A DNA stretch of 64,000 nucleotides from an uncultured Paracoccaceae bacterium (GCA_951812615.1 CATOSU010000003.1:186001-250000), one strand, 5' to 3'; counted from the stretch's first letter, positions 53,129 through 63,005 are shown. Made by a program: numbers and translations. The notes: generated by a model from the letters alone, not told the origin.

Positions 53129-54007
53129 CTAGGGTTTCAGAACACGGCCGGCAACGGCGCTGAGCTTCTCGATCATGGCCGGATCGCGCTTGTCCGGGGC
53201 CGTCAGGATCGCATGTTCAAGCGCCCGGTCGCAGCCGTGCGGGCATGTCGCCCGGTTGCCACCCAACAGGTCCGGCAATCCTGCCGCCAGCGCGCGGCCC
53301 TTGTCGGCGTTGCCCATCAGCGTGGCAATGATTTCGGCGATGTCGACCTCGCCATGATCGGGGTGCCAGCTGTCGTAGTCGGTGATCATGGCGACCGAAG
53401 CATAGCACAGTTCGGCTTCCCGGGCGAGTTTCGCTTCGGGCATGTTGGTCATTCCGATCACGTCCGATCCCCAGCTTTCGCGGTACATCCGGCTTTCTGC
53501 CAGCGTCGAGAACTGCGGCCCCTCCATCGCCAGGTATGTCCCACCGCGATGGGTGGTGATCCCGGCCGCGCGGGCAGCCGTTTCGCAGGCGTCGGCAAGC
53601 CGGTCGCAGGTCGGGTGCGCAACACTGACATGGCCAACACATCCGGGGCCGAAGAAGCTCTTGTCGCGGGCGAAGGTGCGGTCGATGAACTGATCGACGA
53701 TGACGAAGTCGCCCGGTGCCATCTCGTCCCGGAAGGATCCGCAGGCCGACACCGCCACCACATCGGTCACACCCAGCCGCTTCAGCGCATCGATATTTGC
53801 GCGGTAGGGGACAGAGCTGGGTGAATGGATATGCCCGCGTCCGTGCCGGGGCAGAAACGCCATGCTGACCCCACCCAGCGATCCCGTCAGGATCGCGTCC
53901 GAGGGCGCACCCCAGGGTGTTTCGACCGTCACCCATTCCGCGCCCTGCAGCCCGTCAATGTCATAGATCCCGGATCCGCCAATCACGCCGATCATGGTTT
54001 GCGCCAT
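53129..54007 (-). CDS. mtnP: S-methyl-5'-thioadenosine phosphorylase
   Basis: A 292-residue enzyme that splits methylthioadenosine, a by-product of polyamine synthesis, into adenine and methylthioribose-1-phosphate. The phosphate-binding Gly-Gly-Ser-Gly-Ile-Tyr lies at about residues 9-14, His-Gly-Arg-Gly-His near 56, and the [10 protein letters not shown] substrate motif near 190. AGGGTGAG precedes the ATG at 54007. apt lies 3.4 kb away and can reuse the adenine. Confidence 0.93.
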   Translation of the reverse strand: MAQTMIGVIGGSGIYDIDGLQGAEWVTVETPWGAPSDAILTGSLGGVSMAFLPRHGRGHIHSPSSVPYRANIDALKRLGVTDVVAVSACGSFRDEMAPGDFVIVDQFIDRTFARDKSFFGPGCVGHVSVAHPTCDRLADACETAARAAGITTHRGGTYLAMEGPQFSTLAESRMYRESWGSDVIGMTNMPEAKLAREAELCYASVAMITDYDSWHPDHGEVDIAEIIATLMGNADKGRALAAGLPDLLGGNRATCPHGCDRALEHAILTAPDKRDPAMIEKLSAVAGRVLKP

Positions 54008-54193
54008 CTTCTCACCCTGCTGTTTTCTCGCCTGCAAGCTGATCCGGTCCGCCAACAATTGCAACCGTCCCGCCTGACGCATAGCCGGTATGCGCGCCGC
54101 GGGGATGACTTTAGCGCTAACCTGTGCGATGCTGCGGTGCAGAAATCCGGCCGGACCCGTTTCCAGGCCGGTTCATTTTTTTTCGGAGATGAC

Positions 54194-55810
54194 ATGAGCA
54201 AAGCTCTGCGGGCCCTGCTGGGGGCAACCTCTGCGCCGTCCGGGTTGACGGATCTGCGGAGTATTGGCCAGATCAGGATCGAGTTGCTGGCCGGGCTGAC
54301 CGTGGCGCTTGCGCTGGTGCCCGAAGCGGTGGCCTTTGCCTTTGTGGCGGGTGTGCACCCGTTGGTCGGCCTCTACGCGGCGTTCATGGTGGGGATCATC
54401 ACCGCGCTCTTTGGCGGTCGGCCGGGGATGATCTCGGGCGCGACCGGGGCATTGGCGGTTGTCATGGTGTCTCTGGTTGCTCAGCACGGGGTTGAATACC
54501 TGTATGCGGCCGTGGTGCTGATGGGGGTCATTCAGGTCGTTGCCGGGGTATTCCGCTGGGGCAAATTCATCCGTCTGGTGCCGCATCCGGTGATGCTGGG
54601 TTTCGTCAACGGGCTGGCCATCGTGATCTTCCTCGCGCAGCTGACACAGTTTCAGGTGCCGGGCACCGCAGAAGTAACCGGGCATGGCATGTCGGGCGGT
54701 GAATGGCTGAGTGGCGGACCGCTGTTTGTGATGCTGGGTCTGGTGGCGCTGACGATGGCGATCATCTGGGGGATGCCGCGGGTGACGCGGGCGATCCCCG
54801 CGCCGCTGGCCGGGATCGCCATCGTCGCGCTGATCGTGATTGCCTTCGATCTCGACGTACCGCGCGTGGGCGATATGGACTCTATCGAGGGTGGCCTGCC
54901 GGGCTTTCATATGCCGATGGTGCCGCTCAACCTTGAGACGCTGAAGATCATCGCGCCTTACTCGTTGATTCTGGCGGCGATCGGTCTGATCGAAAGTCTT
55001 CTGACATTGAATCTGGTGGGCGAAATGACCGGCAAGCGTGGCGGGGCCAGCCGCGAATGCGTGGCACAGGGCGTGGCCAACGTCGCGACCGGGTTTTTCG
55101 GTGGCATGGGTGGCTGCGCGATGATCGGGCAGTCCATGATCAACGTGAAATCCGGCGGGCGCACGCGCCTGTCCGGCGCGTCGGCGGCTCTGTTTCTGCT
55201 GTTGTTTATCCTGATTGCCGCCCCGCTGATCGAGCAGATCCCGCTGGCCGCGCTGGTCGGTGTGATGTTCATGGTGGTGATCGGGACGTTTGCGTGACAT
55301 CCGCTGAATATTCTGCGGAAGGTCCCGACATCGGACGCATTTGTCATCCTGCTGGTGACCGGTGTCACGGTGGCCTACGATCTGGCCACTGCGGTGATCG
55401 TCGGCGTGATCGTCAGTGCGCTGGTCTATTCGTGGCAGAACGCCACCCGCATCTATGCCACCGGCCACACCACGCCGGAAGGTGCACGGGTGTATCAGGT
55501 GCACGGGCCGCTGTTTTTCGGCTCGGCCGCGGGCTTTACCGAACTGTTCAAGGTCGAGGAGGATCCGAGCCTGGTTATCGTGGATTTTGCCAACAGCCGT
55601 GTTGCGGACCAGTCGGCTCTGAACGCGATCGAGGCTCTGGCCGCCCGGTACCAGGCAGCGGGCAAGAAGCTGCAGCTGCGCCATCTGAGCCGGGATTGCC
55701 ACGAGCTGCTGACCCGGGCGGGACAGCTGATGATCGACAGCGACGATGACCCGGATTACGGCATTGCCGTCGATTATGGTGTGCGGATCGGTATTCTGGG
55801 CGGGCACTGA
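54194..55810 (+). pseudogene. SulP family anion transporter interrupted by an in-frame TGA
   Basis: The reading frame from ATG 54194 (CGGAGAT upstream) encodes a SulP transporter for sulfate, bicarbonate or similar anions: about 10-12 hydrophobic segments up to residue 400 and a cytoplasmic STAS domain at the end (about 440-538). Codon 368 (55295-55297) is TGA where relatives have Trp (Gly-Thr-Phe-Ala-Trp). The frame and protein likeness continue unbroken after it to TAG-equivalent stop TGA at 55808-55810. As it stands, translation yields a 367-residue product without the last helices and STAS domain. Confidence 0.88.
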
Positions 55811-55876
55811 ACGGGCTTTGCCGGGATCACGGGCCGTTCGCAGAGCAGTCTGACGCCCGGGGGCTGTCCGGCGGGG

Positions 55877-56482
55877 TCAGTCGTCTGGGCGTGCCAGCTC
55901 GAAGGTTTCGGTCACGCGCGCATAGTCCCGGTAGCCCAACCGCGCCAGCGGCTGATAGGTGGTCACGTCAAACCGGCCATCGACGATGCAGTTGTCCCGC
56001 AAGTGAACCCCGACAACCTCGCCGAAGACGACCGTGTTGGCCTTGCCCGGCAGCTCCAGGATCGTCGTCAGACGGCATTCCATGGTAGCCGGCGCGTCAG
56101 CAACACGGGCGCAGTTGATCGTTTCGCATTCTGCGGCAGTCAGACCGGCCTTTGCGAATTCATCCGCTCCCGCATCAAAATGCTCGGTGGTCACATTCAT
56201 TTTGTCCATCATCGCAAACTCCACGATGTTAACGCAGAATACGCCGGTTTCGCGGATATTGGTCAGGCTGTCCTTGGCTTCGCCCTGTTCCGGCTTCACG
56301 CCGGTGGTTGAATACATCACCTGCGGCGGTGCATCGGCGACACCGTTGAAGAACGAATATGGCGCCAGATTGTTTGCGCCATCCGTGCTGCGCGTTGAAA
56401 TCCAGCCGATCGGACGCGGCGAGACGATTGCCTTGAACGGATTGTGCGGCAGGCCATGACCCTGCTCGGGGCGATAGAACAT
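55877..56482 (-). CDS. flavin reductase family protein
   Basis: A 201-residue FMN-binding split-barrel protein. The N-terminal Pro-Arg-Pro-Ile-Gly-Trp-Ile-Ser-Thr motif (about 25-33), the Asn-Leu-Ala-Pro-Tyr-Ser-Phe-Phe-Asn loop (about 41-49) and the central Glu-Thr-Gly-x-Phe-x-Val-Asn are all family features. AGAGG lies 6 nt before ATG 56482; the long in-frame extension upstream overlaps the divergent GNAT gene and is rejected. The partner oxygenase, if any, is not nearby. Confidence 0.88.
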   Translation of the reverse strand: MFYRPEQGHGLPHNPFKAIVSPRPIGWISTRSTDGANNLAPYSFFNGVADAPPQVMYSTTGVKPEQGEAKDSLTNIRETGVFCVNIVEFAMMDKMNVTTEHFDAGADEFAKAGLTAAECETINCARVADAPATMECRLTTILELPGKANTVVFGEVVGVHLRDNCIVDGRFDVTTYQPLARLGYRDYARVTETFELARPDD

Positions 56483-56560
56483 GAGAACCTCTGCGGATGT
56501 TTGCCCAAGGGGTAGCGCCGTGCTAGGCGGAACGCCACCGCGAAAAGAGGCAATGCAGCT

Positions 56561-57055
56561 GTGATCGAGCTGAAACCCGAGACGCCGGAAGACTGGTGGG
56601 AGGTCGAAGCACTGTATGATCTGTGCTTCGCGCCGGGCCGCGAGGCGTTGTCGAGCTACCGGTTGCGCGACGATATTCCGCCGGTTCCGGGGTTGTCGCG
56701 GGTGGCCCGGGACGCGGACGGGATCCTTGCCGGGGCGATCCGGTTCTGGCCGGTCAGGGTCGGAGCGCACGCAGCCTTGCTGCTGGGGCCGGTGGCGGTT
56801 CACCCCACACATCAGGGCGAAGGGCTGGGCGGTGCCCTGATCCGCGATTCGCTGGCGGCGGCAGCAGAGTCCGGTTGGCACCGGGTCATGCTGGTCGGGG
56901 ACGCGCCCTATTACGGCCGCTTCGGGTTCGCGCGGCTCTCCGGTGTCGAGATGCCGCCGCCGACAAACCCCGAGCGGGTTCTGGGTCTTGCGCTGTCGGA
57001 AAACGGGTGGCGCGATGTCGCCGGAAACGTGATGCGATGGGCCGGCCCGGATTGA
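56561..57055 (+). CDS. GNAT family N-acetyltransferase
   Basis: A 164-residue acetyltransferase from a GTG start. The acetyl-CoA loop appears as Val-His-Pro-x-x-Gln-Gly-Glu-Gly-Leu-Gly (about residues 80-90) and the C-terminal Tyr-Gly-Arg-Phe-Gly-Phe follows near 123. It resembles the YhbS-type group. It is divergent from the flavin reductase gene, 78 bp apart. Substrate is unknown. Confidence 0.88.
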   Translation: MIELKPETPEDWWEVEALYDLCFAPGREALSSYRLRDDIPPVPGLSRVARDADGILAGAIRFWPVRVGAHAALLLGPVAVHPTHQGEGLGGALIRDSLAAAAESGWHRVMLVGDAPYYGRFGFARLSGVEMPPPTNPERVLGLALSENGWRDVAGNVMRWAGPD

Positions 57056-57101
57056 AAAGCCAGTCCGGCGTACCGATGTTAGAGAGGCAGGAGGGCTGAG
57101 C

Positions 57102-57866
57102 ATGGACGATATAATCCTCGTTGAACCCGTCGACGCCAGTGCCGAGCTGGACCGGCTTGCGCATCGGTATCGCAATGCCGGCGGGTCCGGGATCGAATTG
57201 CTGAACATGGTCGGCGGACAGGCCGAAAACCTTCTGGACAAGCTGCCGGAGAATGTGCGCGGCAACCTGCAGGGCGCGACCGAACAGGCGCTGCAACTGG
57301 CGATGAAGGCCGCGTCTTCGTCGCGCGGCACGGTGCGGGATCAAAAGCCGTGGGTCAACACTGCGCTGGCCACGGCCATGGGGGCCGCCGGAGGATTTGG
57401 CGGCTTGCCCGGGGCGCTGGTTGAGCTGCCGGCGACGACAACGCTGCTGTTGCGTTCAATTCAGGGTGTCGCGCGGGAAAACGGGTTCGACCCGGCGGCC
57501 GAGTCCGTACAGTTCGATTGTATCCGCGTCTTTAATTCCGCCGGGCCGCTGGAAAAGGACGATGGCGCCGATTTCGCGTTCTTTGCGACCCGGCTGACTT
57601 TGACCGGACCGGCCATGCAGAAACTGATCGCAGCCGTCGCTCCGCGGCTGGCAACCGCGCTGGGTCAGAAGCTGGCGGCGCAGTCGATTCCGGTGCTTGG
57701 TGCCGTGGCCGGGGCGACCACGAACATGATCTATACGCGCTACTATCAGGAAGTTGCGCATGTCCATTTCGGGCTGCGCCGCTTGGCGATCAACGCGGAC
57801 ATCCCTCCGCCACAGCTGCTGCAGCAATTCCGTGACCGAATGAAGCCCCGGATCAGGCACAACTGA
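57102..57866 (+). CDS. EcsC family protein
   Basis: A 254-residue protein matching the EcsC family over most of its length: an N-terminal helical region, a Gly/Ala-rich stretch near 95-125 (Met-Gly-Ala-Ala-Gly-Gly-Phe-Gly-Gly-Leu-Pro-Gly), and a second Gly/Ala-rich membrane-like part near 195-210. The family owes its name to a Bacillus gene beside an ABC transporter, but its function is not settled and no transporter is adjacent here. It lies 47 bp after the GNAT gene. Confidence 0.85.
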   Translation: MDDIILVEPVDASAELDRLAHRYRNAGGSGIELLNMVGGQAENLLDKLPENVRGNLQGATEQALQLAMKAASSSRGTVRDQKPWVNTALATAMGAAGGFGGLPGALVELPATTTLLLRSIQGVARENGFDPAAESVQFDCIRVFNSAGPLEKDDGADFAFFATRLTLTGPAMQKLIAAVAPRLATALGQKLAAQSIPVLGAVAGATTNMIYTRYYQEVAHVHFGLRRLAINADIPPPQLLQQFRDRMKPRIRHN

Positions 57867-58042
57867 ATTGCCGCCATTTGGCGGATTCGGGCGATTGTGA
57901 TACAAGATGTGGAGTGTTCTCGTCAATTTGTGGTGAAATGTGCGAGAATTTGGGTTATGATGGCCGAACAATCAGGAAGAAACCCAACGGCAAGGCATTG
58001 AAACAGTTCTCTGCATCCACCCTTAAGGCATTGCAGCCGAAC

Positions 58043-58456
58043 ATGCGTATCCAGGTCGGGGCTTTGTGCTATCGCGCGACCAAGGGCAAGCCGGAGATAT
58101 TGCTGATCACGTCCCGTGGCACCGGACGCTGGATTGTCCCCAAGGGATGGCCGATCGGTGGCCTGTCCCCGGCGGCATCCGCCGAACAGGAGGCCTGGGA
58201 AGAGGCCGGTGCGGTCGGGCGTCTGAAAGACGTCTGCCTGGGAGTATTCAGCTATACCAAATGCATCAAGGATGGGTCCGACTTCCCCTGTCAGGTGGCG
58301 TTGTTCCCGCTGCGTGTGAAATCTTTGGCCCGTTCCTATCCGGAATCGAGCGAGCGGCGGCGGCGCTGGTTTTCCCCGAAAAAGGCGGCTGCGCGCGTGT
58401 CCGAAGCCGACCTTTCGCAGCTGCTGCGCCGTTTCGACCCGTCGGCTTTGTCCTGA
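58043..58456 (+). CDS. NUDIX hydrolase, diphosphoinositol-phosphatase-like
   Basis: A 137-residue (or longer) NUDIX domain. The box is visible as Lys-Gly-Trp-Pro-Ile-Gly-Gly...Gln-Glu-Ala-Trp-Glu-Glu-Ala-Gly, the variant common in alphaproteobacterial KGWP-type members, with Gln in place of Arg in the REUXEE core. The ATG at 58043 is conservative; an in-frame TTG at 57950 would add 31 residues. It lies downstream of EcsC. The nucleotide or inositol substrate is unknown. Confidence 0.8.
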   Translation: MRIQVGALCYRATKGKPEILLITSRGTGRWIVPKGWPIGGLSPAASAEQEAWEEAGAVGRLKDVCLGVFSYTKCIKDGSDFPCQVALFPLRVKSLARSYPESSERRRRWFSPKKAAARVSEADLSQLLRRFDPSALS

Positions 58457-58518
58457 AACGGACTTGATTAACCCGGCATGTCGGATATCTACTGTCTGAA
58501 CGCTGATCTGAGGCTTTT

Positions 58519-58959
58519 ATGATCCAGTTCTCGCTCAAATGCGCTGATGGACACACGTTTGACAGTTGGTTCCAATCGGCAGAGGCCTTCGACAAATTGT
58601 CAAAGTCGGGGATGATTGCCTGTGCCGTCTGTGGCGGGGTTGACGTCGAAAAGGCGATCATGGCGCCCCGTGTGCGAACAGCCCGCAAGGCGGTTTCGGG
58701 CGCGGACAGCGAACCGGGACCGCTGAGCGAACCGGCCAGCCCGGCAGAACAGGCGCTTGCCGAGATCAAGAAGAAGATCGAAGAAAACTCGGATTACGTC
58801 GGTTCCGATTTCGCCAGCGAAGCACGTGCGATCCACAACGGAGACAGCCCCGAACGGTCGATCTATGGCGAGGCCCGCGTCGACGACGCTAAGGCGCTGA
58901 TCGACGACGGGATACCCGTTGCACCTCTGCCGTTCCGGCCTCAGCGCAAGTCGAACTGA
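58519..58959 (+). CDS. DUF1178 family protein
   Basis: A 146-residue protein that opens with a zinc-ribbon-like part: Cys in Leu-Lys-Cys-Ala-Asp-Gly-His and the pair Cys-Ala-Val-Cys-Gly-Gly near residue 35. An acidic/Ser-rich linker leads to a helical C-terminus with Val-Gly-x-Asp-Phe-Ala-x-Glu-Ala-Arg and a final Pro-Leu-Pro-Phe. This is the DUF1178 pattern. Function is unknown. It lies between the NUDIX and SDR genes on the same strand. Confidence 0.88.
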   Translation: MIQFSLKCADGHTFDSWFQSAEAFDKLSKSGMIACAVCGGVDVEKAIMAPRVRTARKAVSGADSEPGPLSEPASPAEQALAEIKKKIEENSDYVGSDFASEARAIHNGDSPERSIYGEARVDDAKALIDDGIPVAPLPFRPQRKSN

Positions 58960-58964
58960 CCGCT

Positions 58965-59609
58965 GTGACCATCGTCATCACAGGCGCGAACCGGGGCATC
59001 GGCGCACAGCTTGCCCGAACCTACCGCAACGGCGGCCTGCCGGTCATTGGCGCCGCCCGCGACGACAGCGAAGAGATCCGGCTGGATGTGACCCGGCCGG
59101 AGCAGCATGCCGAGATGGCGCGCCAGTTGGCGGGCACGCCCGTTGACCTGCTGATCTGCAATGCGGGCGTCTATCTGGACAAGGGGCAGTCGCTGGATAC
59201 GGGTTATCCCTCCGGCATGTGGGCCGACAGCTTTGCGGTCAACGTCGCAGGCGTATTCCTGACGGTACAGAGCCTGCTGCCCAACCTGCGGGCCGCGTCC
59301 GGGGCGAAGATTGCGATCATTTCTTCGACCATGGCCTCGCACGAACGTGCACCCGGTGGCAGCTATATCTACCGGTCCTCCAAGGCCGCGGTGCTGAACC
59401 TTGGCCGGAACCTCGCTGCGGATCTGCGCGGCGAAGGAATTGCCGTGGGGATCTATCACCCCGGCTGGGTCAGAACGGATATGGGCGGTGGTGCGGCAGA
59501 CATCGACCCGGATGAAGCCGCGCGGGGGCTGGTTCGGCGGTTCGATACGCTTTCACTGGCCACTACGGGCTGTTTCGAAACCTGGGATGGCCAGGCGCAC
59601 CCTTACTGA
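58965..59609 (+). CDS. short-chain dehydrogenase/reductase
   Basis: A 214-residue SDR enzyme from a GTG start 5 nt after the DUF1178 stop. The cofactor motif Thr-Gly-Ala-Asn-Arg-Gly-Ile-Gly lies at about residues 6-13, Cys-Asn-Ala-Gly near 65, catalytic Ser in Ile-Ser-Ser and the Tyr-x-x-x-Lys pair Tyr-Arg-Ser-Ser-Lys near 140. It is shorter than classical SDRs. Its 3' end overlaps the next convergent gene by 7 bp. Substrate is unknown. Confidence 0.88.
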   Translation: MTIVITGANRGIGAQLARTYRNGGLPVIGAARDDSEEIRLDVTRPEQHAEMARQLAGTPVDLLICNAGVYLDKGQSLDTGYPSGMWADSFAVNVAGVFLTVQSLLPNLRAASGAKIAIISSTMASHERAPGGSYIYRSSKAAVLNLGRNLAADLRGEGIAVGIYHPGWVRTDMGGGAADIDPDEAARGLVRRFDTLSLATTGCFETWDGQAHPY

Positions 59610-59956
59610 AGCGCCCGCGCCGGGATCTGGAACCGTTCGCTTTCGCCGACGAAGACGAAATAGGTATCGCCCTGTTTGTCGCCGCGGACACGATCCGTGG
59701 TGTCGGCCGACGTGACCTCGCCGCCCTCGAAATAGAGCGACCGCGTGCGCCCCCCGGGCATCAGGACCCGCAGGGTGGCACGACCATCGCCTTTGCGCAG
59801 CAATTCGGCCGGGCAACTGGACAGCGCCATGCCGCTCAATGGCGCACAGGGGATCGTTCCCAGCGCGTTGGTGCCGTCGGTTCCCGCCACGCTGGCTTGC
59901 TGTGACAAGGCCGGTGAGGCGATCAGTATAGAGGTCATCAGGGCAGTCAGGCGCAT
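59603..59956 (-). CDS. small exported protein, uncharacterised
   Basis: A 117-residue protein with a signal peptide (about 1-19, ending Ala-Leu-Ser-Gln). The mature part has two Cys (in Pro-Cys-Ala-Pro-Leu and Ser-Cys-Pro-Ala) and beta-type composition with several Gly and charged residues. The start at 59956 is chosen for the leader; longer in-frame extensions overlap the aspartokinase gene. I do not recognise the family. It is probably periplasmic. Confidence 0.7.
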   Translation of the reverse strand: MRLTALMTSILIASPALSQQASVAGTDGTNALGTIPCAPLSGMALSSCPAELLRKGDGRATLRVLMPGGRTRSLYFEGGEVTSADTTDRVRGDKQGDTYFVFVGESERFQIPARALQ

Positions 59957-60112
59957 GGCGGATTTCTCGGTTGAGGTCGTTGCAGCAAGGTTGGCAGGTG
60001 CGGTGGCGGCTGTAAAGCATGGCCTTGGCGTCATTTCACCCCACTTGCCCTTACCCTGGACTGGGCCTAAGAGGCGTGGAGTTTTTTTACCCGTCAACGG
60101 AGACGCAGACGA

Positions 60113-61351
60113 ATGCCCATCCTGGTCATGAAATTCGGCGGAACGTCCGTCGCGAACCTCGACCGGATCCGGCGTGCGGCCAAACGGATCGGCGTCGAAG
60201 TGGCCCGCGGTTACGACGTGATCGTCATTGTTTCGGCCATGTCCGGCAAAACCAACGAACTGGTGGGCTGGGTCAACGAAACCTCGCCGCTGTTTGATGC
60301 CCGCGAATACGATGCGGTTGTGTCGTCGGGGGAAAACGTGACCGCCGGGCTGATGGCGCTGACGCTTCAGGAAATGGACGTTCCGGCGCGCAGTTGGCAG
60401 GGCTGGCAGGTGCCGCTTTTGACCAATGCAAGCCACGCAGCAGCGCGGATCGAAGAGATTCCGACCGACAACATCAACGCGAAGTTTGGCGAAGGCATGC
60501 GTGTTGCCGTGGTCGCCGGGTTCCAGGGGATCGGCCCCGACGGGCGGATCACCACGCTGGGCCGGGGCGGTTCGGATACGACCGCCGTGGCCTTTGCCGC
60601 CGCGTTCGGCGCGGAACGCTGCGACATCTACACGGATGTAGACGGCGTTTACACCACAGACCCGCGGATCACCGACAAGGCGCGCAAGCTGGAAAAGATC
60701 GCGTTCGAGGAAATGCTCGAACTGGCGTCGTTGGGCGCAAAAGTGTTGCAGACCCGGTCGGTCGAGCTGGCGATGCGTTACAAGGTGCGTTTGCGCGTGC
60801 TTTCAAGTTTCGAAGAACAGAGCGACAATGCTGGCACGCTGGTCTGTGCCGAGGAGGATATCATGGAATCCAATGTCGTGGCCGGTGTGGCCGCTTCCCG
60901 TGACGAGGCCAAGGTCACGCTGGTCAGCGTGGCTGACCGACCGGGCATCGCGGCGACGATTTTCACGGCACTCAGCGATGCGAGCGTGAACGTGGACATG
61001 ATCGTTCAGAACATCTCGGAAGAGGGTCGGACAGACATGACGTTCTCCTGTCCGACCAGCGAGGTCACACGGGCCGAACAGGCGCTGGCCACGATCAAGG
61101 ATGACGGCGTGCTGAACTTTGCAGAAACCATCGCCGACACTGATGTCGCGAAGGTTTCGGTTGTCGGCATCGGCATGCGCAGCCAGTCGGGTGTTGCAGC
61201 CAAAATGTTCAAGGTGCTGTCCGACGAAGGCATCAACATCAAGGTCATCACCACGTCGGAGATCAAGATTTCCGTGCTGATCGATCGCAAATACATGGAA
61301 CTGGCCGTGCAGGCACTGCACGATGCGTTCGAATTGGACAAGGCGGCCTGA
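60113..61351 (+). CDS. lysC: aspartate kinase
   Basis: A 412-residue enzyme phosphorylating aspartate at the head of the lysine, methionine and threonine routes. The kinase domain opens with Lys-Phe-Gly-Gly-Thr-Ser and has Gly-Arg-Gly-Gly-Ser-Asp-Thr-Thr near residue 149. Two ACT domains (about 265-405) indicate feedback control by amino acids. CGGAGAC precedes the ATG. Threonine synthase of the same route is at 43455. Confidence 0.96.
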   Translation: MPILVMKFGGTSVANLDRIRRAAKRIGVEVARGYDVIVIVSAMSGKTNELVGWVNETSPLFDAREYDAVVSSGENVTAGLMALTLQEMDVPARSWQGWQVPLLTNASHAAARIEEIPTDNINAKFGEGMRVAVVAGFQGIGPDGRITTLGRGGSDTTAVAFAAAFGAERCDIYTDVDGVYTTDPRITDKARKLEKIAFEEMLELASLGAKVLQTRSVELAMRYKVRLRVLSSFEEQSDNAGTLVCAEEDIMESNVVAGVAASRDEAKVTLVSVADRPGIAATIFTALSDASVNVDMIVQNISEEGRTDMTFSCPTSEVTRAEQALATIKDDGVLNFAETIADTDVAKVSVVGIGMRSQSGVAAKMFKVLSDEGINIKVITTSEIKISVLIDRKYMELAVQALHDAFELDKAA

Positions 61352-61373
61352 ATTGCCGGCGCCCGGACGGGCG

Positions 61374-62495
61374 TCAGAGGTAGTTGAACATTTTCTGAAG
61401 CCAGAACAGGATTTTGGCCAGCGGCTCGATCGGCCCGGCCTCGTCTGTGATCCGCATGGCAGATCCTGACATGCCCAGCAACAGCGCGTGTTCCGGCATA
61501 CCCTCCGGAATGGCGAGACGGACCACGAACTGATCGCTGCCCATCAGTTGTGACACCGATGGCAGGCTGCCCGTCGCTCCGCCGAGCGTACCATCGGCCG
61601 TGCCGGGAACGATGCCGTCGACCGTTGTTGTCAGCGACGAACCGGGCAGCGCCTGCATGGCCACCATGACCTCGGATCCCAGTTCGAAGGCATGTGCAGC
61701 GGTTTGTGAGAACACGGCCGTCAAAATCCGCCGCTCATAGGGCAGAAACGCCACCGCCGGACGTACCGCTGTTACACGCTGACCCGGCCGCAGCGACAAT
61801 GCCGTGACCATGCCGTCTGCGGGCGCGAATACTTCTGTCTGTTCCAGATTCCATCTGGCTCCGACCAGAGCCTGTTCGGCCTGCACCACAACCGAGTTCC
61901 GGCCATCGATGACGGAGGCTATTCTGATCTCTACGCCGTCTCTCTGGGCTTTTGCCGAATTGAGGCTGGCCCGCAGTTGTTCGACATGAGAAATCGCATC
62001 CTGCATCTGGAATTCATTGGTGGCTCCGCGTTCGGCCAGTTGCGTCAGGTCATCCCGCCGAACAATGGCAAACTCGAGCTGCGCTTCGAGCCGGTCGATT
62101 TCCGCTTCTGCGGTTTCCAGTTCGGCCCGCAGCCCTTCTGCCTGGCTTTGCGCATCGACCACCGCTGCTTCGAGCCGGGCAACCTCGGCCGCGAATGGGG
62201 CGGGATCGATCCGGAACAACAATTCGCCCTTCCCGATCGGCACGTTCGGTTCGATGTGAACATCGGTCACGGTTCCCGAGACATTCGGCGTAATCTCGAC
62301 GGTTGCGCCCTGAACGGTGACGCGGCCTGACGGGGCAAGGTAGTTGAGCGCCCCAATCACAACCAATGCAATGACCAGCCCGATGAAAGAAACCAGAACT
62401 TTCCACGGTGTCGTCCAGGGCAGCAATTTCAGCCGGCCAAAGATCAGAAATACGAGCAGGCCATACAGGCCGAGAACGATGAGCATTTGGCGCAA
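61374..62495 (-). CDS. HlyD/EmrA-type membrane fusion protein
   Basis: A 373-residue protein with two N-terminal hydrophobic segments (about 4-20 and 33-52), a barrel-sandwich (lipoyl-like) part beginning Val-Glu-Ile-Thr-Pro-Asn-Val-Ser-Gly, a coiled-coil hairpin (about 100-190) and a beta domain after it. The two-span start is typical of the YibH/YiaV-like subgroup. No transporter subunit is next to it in the window, which leaves its partner unknown. An internal ATG at 62486 is an alternative start. It converges with lysC, 22 bp apart. Confidence 0.85.
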   Translation of the reverse strand: MRQMLIVLGLYGLLVFLIFGRLKLLPWTTPWKVLVSFIGLVIALVVIGALNYLAPSGRVTVQGATVEITPNVSGTVTDVHIEPNVPIGKGELLFRIDPAPFAAEVARLEAAVVDAQSQAEGLRAELETAEAEIDRLEAQLEFAIVRRDDLTQLAERGATNEFQMQDAISHVEQLRASLNSAKAQRDGVEIRIASVIDGRNSVVVQAEQALVGARWNLEQTEVFAPADGMVTALSLRPGQRVTAVRPAVAFLPYERRILTAVFSQTAAHAFELGSEVMVAMQALPGSSLTTTVDGIVPGTADGTLGGATGSLPSVSQLMGSDQFVVRLAIPEGMPEHALLLGMSGSAMRITDEAGPIEPLAKILFWLQKMFNYL

Positions 62496-62590
62496 ACCCT
62501 GCTGAAAAACAACGTAAACCTGGCGCTACTGGAACGAAACCTGCGGTCACGATAGCGCCGCATCAGCGTCAGAGTCGAGCCTTGCCGCCT

Positions 62591-62989
62591 TCAGCGCAGG
62601 TTTTTCCAGGGGGCATCACCGGCCACATCGACCAGTTCATATCCTTCGTCGCCCACACAAGGACCGAGGATGGCCAGCAGTTTGGCATCCGTGTCTCCGA
62701 CGTTGAACGACGCATGAACCACATCGGCGCCGATAAACAGGGAATCTCCCGGGCCAAGGATCCGTTTTTCCTGTTCCAGCCATTGTTCGACTTTGCCCGA
62801 GATGCAGTAGATCACCTCTTCCTGATCCGGATGCTTGTGGAAATCATGACCCTGGCCGGGGGTTATGTTCACCTCGATCACGGTCAGCTGACCTGCACCG
62901 GTCGAAGGCGGATGGCTCATCCAGCGCAGCTTGCCCCAGTCCAGTGTTTCGGGCTGCGTGTCGGCGGACATCATGAAGGTGCCGGTCAT
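62591..62989 (-). CDS. cupin domain protein
   Basis: A 132-residue single-domain cupin. The first motif shows as His-Asp-Phe-His-Lys-His-Pro-Asp-Gln-Glu-Glu (about 49-59), with His, His and Glu metal ligands, and the second as Gly-Pro-Gly-Asp-Ser-...-His-Ala near 80-92. It precedes no obvious enzyme domain. It lies 16 bp downstream of the UPF0261 gene on the same strand, so the two are probably one unit. Confidence 0.88.
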   Translation of the reverse strand: MTGTFMMSADTQPETLDWGKLRWMSHPPSTGAGQLTVIEVNITPGQGHDFHKHPDQEEVIYCISGKVEQWLEQEKRILGPGDSLFIGADVVHASFNVGDTDAKLLAILGPCVGDEGYELVDVAGDAPWKNLR

Positions 62990-63005
62990 GGCTGTACTCC
63001 CCTTG

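Noticed and set aside
54173-55807. 544-residue open frame on the minus strand across the SulP gene
   Set aside because: Low-complexity His/Arg/Gln-rich product; the plus strand shows clear SulP and STAS sequence, so this is antisense noise.
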